Source: Streptomyces sp. NBC_01233
GTDB lineage: Bacteria > Actinomycetota > Actinomycetes > Streptomycetales > Streptomycetaceae
Reading direction: 5' to 3'
Length of the DNA: 64,000 bases
Assembly: GCF_035989305.1 (NCBI RefSeq)
Contig: NZ_CP108514.1
Location: 3,968,501-4,032,500, forward strand
Below are positions 61,260 through 64,000 of this stretch, piece after piece. The first letter of the stretch is position 1; each line of letters begins with the position of its first letter. The translations under genes and the position numbers were made by a program. Under the pieces are notes generated by a model, which was given only the letters and a program-made list of their open reading frames with translations, did no database searches and had not been told where the DNA came from.

Positions 61260-61296
61260 CGGTCGCGGTGGCCCGGAGGGGGAGCCACCGCGACCG
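61260..61296 (+). terminator. Terminator after the DNHA-peptide gene
   Basis: A 13-bp perfect stem, CGGTCGCGGTGGC with GCCACCGCGACCG, and an 11-nt purine-rich loop. Confidence 0.8.
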
Positions 61297-61354
61297 CCGC
61301 ACGTCTGCGTCCGGGTCCGCACCGGGGCTCCGGCTCGCGGCATAGGCTGGGAGC

Positions 61355-62080
61355 GTGTTCTCCTCCCACGGACCGAGCGTCCGCGAACTCGCCGTGCAGG
61401 GCCTCTCCTCGATCGAGCGCGGCTACGACCTGCTCGCGCCGAAGTTCGACCAGACGCCCTTCCGCACCCCTGACCGCATGCTCGACGCCGTGGAGGAGAC
61501 CCTCGCCCAGCGGGAGGGTTCCTTCGGCGCCGGGCTCGACGTCTGCTGCGGCACCGGCGCCGCGATCGGCATGCTGCGGAGGCTGTGCCGGGACCGGGTG
61601 ACCGGGGTGGACCTCAGCGCCGGCATGCTGGCCGAGGCCGGACGCGCCCACCCGGACGAGCGCGTGGACTTCGTACGGGCCGACGCACGGGCGCTGCCGC
61701 CCGTGCTCGCGGACACGTACGACCTGGCGGTCAGCTTCGGGGCCTTCGGCCACTTCCTCCCGGCCGAGCGGCCCGCCCTCTTCTCCGGGGTGCACCGCGC
61801 GCTGCGCCCCGGCGGGGTGTTCGCCTTCCCGATCGGCGCCCCGATCCCGCCGAGCTCCCCGGTGTGGTGGACCGCGGCGGGCTTCGACGCCGCGATGCGG
61901 GTGCGCAACGCGGTGTGGCGGCCGTCCTTCGTCATGTACTACCGGACCTTCCCGCTCAGCGGGGTCCGCCGCGACCTGGAGGCGGCCGGCTTCACCGTGG
62001 AGACCGTGCCGCTGGATCACTTCGGGCGGCAGGCCGGGGGCGCTCCCCGCTGGCGGCTGGTACTGGCCCGGCGTACCTAG
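61355..62080 (+). CDS. Class I SAM-dependent methyltransferase
   Basis: A 241-residue protein from GTG 61355. The SAM motifs are GLDVCCGTGAAIGML (motif I), GVDLSAGMLAEAG (acidic loop) and AVSFGAFGHF. It closes with VETVPLDHFGRQAGG. Substrate unknown. Confidence 0.92.
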   Translation: MFSSHGPSVRELAVQGLSSIERGYDLLAPKFDQTPFRTPDRMLDAVEETLAQREGSFGAGLDVCCGTGAAIGMLRRLCRDRVTGVDLSAGMLAEAGRAHPDERVDFVRADARALPPVLADTYDLAVSFGAFGHFLPAERPALFSGVHRALRPGGVFAFPIGAPIPPSSPVWWTAAGFDAAMRVRNAVWRPSFVMYYRTFPLSGVRRDLEAAGFTVETVPLDHFGRQAGGAPRWRLVLARRT

Positions 62081-62176
62081 CGGAATCACTGCGTCACCAC
62101 CGGTGCACGGGACACAATCGATGAGGGTTCGTCAGGCAGCTTGCTTCCGCACCACCCTCACCCTTTGGAGCAGCCG

Positions 62177-63004
62177 GTGTCGTCGCAGGAAATGCCCATC
62201 ACGATCACCCCTCAGCAGGCCGCCCACGGTGTCGTCCTCCCCGTTCTGCTGGCGAACGGACCGGCCCGGCTGCGCATCCCGTCCTGCCGGAACGGCGATC
62301 TCGTACGGGCCCGTGTCGGGGACCAGGAGTTACTGCTGCGCATCCGCGTCTCGGGGGCCGCAGCGGGAGCGGGAGCGGGAACCGCAGCCGGAGCGGGAGC
62401 CGCATTCGCGACCGGCGCCGCCAGCGCAACCGCCGGCGCGGGTGCGGGTGCGGGCGTGCCGCGGTCCGGCCCGTCCCCCATGGCGAACGGCCGCGGGTGC
62501 ATCGCCGCGTTCCTGGTCGCCGCCGTGGTGGTCGTCGCCTTCATCGCGGTGAACGACGGGGACGACAACGACGGCAAGAACGCCGCCTCCCCGACCCCGA
62601 CCTACTCGTCCAGCGCGTGGTCGGCGCCGTCCTCCACGCCGTGGACGGCCGAACCCACCACCGCCCCGAACCCCGCGCCCACCGGGTACAGCCCGGAACC
62701 CGCACCGGAACCCACCGCGGAACCCACCCCGGAGCCGAGCCCCTTCGACCGGGGCACCTGCCTCAACGGACAGTTGCCGGACTCGACGACGCCGCAGAGC
62801 GTCAGCGGCGTGGACGAGGTCTCCTGCTCGGCGTCCGACGCGCACTACAAGGTGATCGAGAGCATCCCCGGCACCTCGGACATGGACCGCTGCAACTCCA
62901 ACCCCAAGACGCAGTACGCGTTCTCCTACCGCTACACGCGCGGTGCCACCGTCCTCAACCAGTACGTGTACTGCCTGGTCGGCCTCGGCTCGTACGCCCG
63001 CTGA
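62177..63004 (+). CDS. Membrane-anchored protein, LppU/SCO3897-like
   Basis: 275 residues from GTG 62177 (GGAG upstream). The N-terminus ITITPQQAAHGVVLPVLL resembles the beta domain of the DnaJ C-terminus. An Ala/Gly linker, one TM (CIAAFLVAAVVVVAFIAV), a Pro/Thr/Glu stalk and an extracellular four-Cys domain (TCLNGQ, VSCSASD, DRCNSN, YVYCLVG) follow. The last part resembles the LppU/SCO3897 family. Confidence 0.75.
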   Translation: MSSQEMPITITPQQAAHGVVLPVLLANGPARLRIPSCRNGDLVRARVGDQELLLRIRVSGAAAGAGAGTAAGAGAAFATGAASATAGAGAGAGVPRSGPSPMANGRGCIAAFLVAAVVVVAFIAVNDGDDNDGKNAASPTPTYSSSAWSAPSSTPWTAEPTTAPNPAPTGYSPEPAPEPTAEPTPEPSPFDRGTCLNGQLPDSTTPQSVSGVDEVSCSASDAHYKVIESIPGTSDMDRCNSNPKTQYAFSYRYTRGATVLNQYVYCLVGLGSYAR

Positions 63005-63167
63005 GCCGGCGGCCGCGGGTTCAGCGGGCGGGCGGCTCCACCCTCTGCCACTCCTCGACCGGCTTGGTGATCAAAAGGCCCCGGACGACGCGGCGGGTCA
63101 GGACGACGGCCCCTTCGCCGTACTCGTGCAGCTCGCGTACGGTGACCGATCCGTCTCCCGTACAGCG

Positions 63168-64000
63168 CTAGCGGGCGCGCAGCTCGCGCTTGAGGACCTT
63201 GCCGCTCGCGTTGCGCGGCAGCTCGGAGACGAACTCCACCGCGCGCGGCACCTTGTAGTTGGCCATCTCCCGCCGGGACCAGGCGATCAGGTCGTCGGCG
63301 GTGAGCGTGGAGCCGGGTCGGCGGACCGCGTACGCCTTGCCGACCTCACCGAGGCGGGGATCGGGGACGCCGACGACGGCGACGTCCGCGATGTCCGGGT
63401 GCAGGCCGAGGAGTTGCTCGATCTCGGCGGGGTAGGCGTTGAAGCCGCCGACGATGAACATGTCCTTGATCCGGTCGGTGATGCGCAGGTTGCCGTGCGC
63501 GTCCTTGAACCCGACGTCTCCGGTGTGCAGCCAGCCGTCCCGGGTGATCGCCTTGGCGCTCTCGCCGGGGTCCTCGAAGTAGCCCTGCATGACGTGGTAG
63601 CCGCGGACCACGATCTCGCCGGCCTCGCCCGTCGGCCGCGGCGTCCCGCCCGCGTCCACGATCATCACCTCGGTGTCCGGGATGGCCCGCCCCGAGGTCT
63701 CGGAGATGATCTCCGCGGGGTCGCCCCGCCGGCACATGGTGACGATGCCGCTGGCCTCGGAGAGCCCGTACGCGGTGAGGACGGTGGCGATGTGCAGCTC
63801 GCCGCGCAGCCGCTCGACGAGCCGGAGCGGGACCACGGCCGCGCCGGTGACGACCAGGCGCAGGGCGGACAGGTCGTGGTGGTCGCGCTGGGGGTGGTCG
63901 AGGAGGGACTGGTGGAGGGTGGGCGGTCCGGGGAGTACGGAGATCCGCTCGGCGGCGACGTTGGCGAGGACGGTGTCCACGTTGAAGACGGGCTGCGGGA
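63168..64000 (-). CDS. Acyl-CoA ligase (FadD-type AMP-binding protein), 3' part
   Basis: The 5' end is beyond the window; ~277 residues visible. AMP-binding signatures: VLTAYGLSEASGIVT, GWLHTGDVGF, DRIKDMFIVGGFNAYPAEIE and the C-terminal lysine motif PRNASGKVLKREL with the adenylating Lys. Closest in pattern to FadD3-like ligases that activate ring-degradation acids. Within reach of the amidohydrolase and SDR/LLM functions but its promoter is out of view. Confidence 0.92.
   Translation of the reverse strand, partial: PQPVFNVDTVLANVAAERISVLPGPPTLHQSLLDHPQRDHHDLSALRLVVTGAAVVPLRLVERLRGELHIATVLTAYGLSEASGIVTMCRRGDPAEIISETSGRAIPDTEVMIVDAGGTPRPTGEAGEIVVRGYHVMQGYFEDPGESAKAITRDGWLHTGDVGFKDAHGNLRITDRIKDMFIVGGFNAYPAEIEQLLGLHPDIADVAVVGVPDPRLGEVGKAYAVRRPGSTLTADDLIAWSRREMANYKVPRAVEFVSELPRNASGKVLKRELRAR

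Noticed and set aside
63005..63167. Small minus-strand ORF with RELHEYGEGAVVLTRRVVRG
   Set aside because: Reads like protein for ~45 codons but has no start codon or ribosome binding site in frame; could be a remnant, not supported as a gene.

Overview
The window is high-GC actinobacterial DNA, almost certainly from a Streptomyces chromosome. The evidence is GC-rich third positions, many GTG starts, purine-rich ribosome binding sites, Scr1-type XRE/DUF397 pairs, a GPP34 protein, an AfsR-like BTAD/NB-ARC/TPR regulator, class F sortase, and a complete fbiC for coenzyme F420. No rRNA and no CRISPR array were seen. One tRNA is present: tRNA-Arg(CCT) at 2054-2126.

Layout. 1-1.6 kb: end of an arsenic-type locus (flavoprotein tail with a Cys-rich end, then an MFS exporter). 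1.6-2.2 kb: a remnant ORF, tRNA-Arg and a strong terminator. 2.3-11 kb: an F420-type/hemerythrin fusion, an orphan sensor kinase coupled to a Met-rich mini-ORF, a class F sortase, a polytopic membrane protein and a very large D-Ala-D-Ala carboxypeptidase with a repeat-rich cytoplasmic tail. 11-14.4 kb: GPP34, an XRE/DUF397 pair, and a two-domain alpha/beta-barrel-like protein. 14.5-17 kb: an IS607-like element inserted in an aminotransferase gene. 17-25 kb: SDR, FbiC, ADP-ribosylglycohydrolase with a tandem-repeat N-terminus, F420-dependent LLM enzyme, membrane protein. 25-29.5 kb: RsbW-like ATPase, a second XRE/DUF397 pair, secreted proteins and a deletion scar. 29.6-35.5 kb: APC permease, lipoprotein, AlkC/AlkD-like glycosylase and an IS200/IS605 element that split a small gene. 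35.5-43.2 kb: a catabolic block (aldehyde dehydrogenase, D-aminoacylase-like amidohydrolase, two LLM enzymes, SDR) plus a SUKH protein. 43.2-51.9 kb: Pyr4-like membrane protein, L,D-transpeptidase, frameshifted kinase, two Nudix proteins, cytidine deaminase, two secreted proteases (one truncated at an IS remnant), GNAT, and an XRE-TPR regulator. 52-55 kb: small peptides, a broken JmjC-cupin gene and a phosphotransferase. 55-64 kb: MFS exporter, amidohydrolase, AfsR-like regulator with a small repeat peptide, methyltransferase, LppU-like protein and the 3' part of a FadD-type acyl-CoA ligase.

The most interesting signal is a shared operator. A 15-bp palindrome, CTGAYG-N3-CRTCAG, occurs six times, each 14-62 bp from a start codon. 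The sites sit in front of the barrel-like protein (13509-14366), an SDR (17180-17962), LLM 39142-40272 (two copies), the LLM-SDR operon (42135 to 40378) and an amidohydrolase (56401-57627). This ties genes scattered over 43 kb into one probable regulon for an uncharacterised F420-assisted catabolic pathway. Its regulator, probably TetR-type, is not in the window. fbiC lies beside one of the regulated genes.

A second theme is ongoing gene decay: two IS insertions whose target reading frames can be rebuilt exactly, a third decayed IS, a two-gene deletion scar, a kinase frameshifted by one base inside a 15-bp repeat, and a chimeric JmjC-cupin pseudogene.
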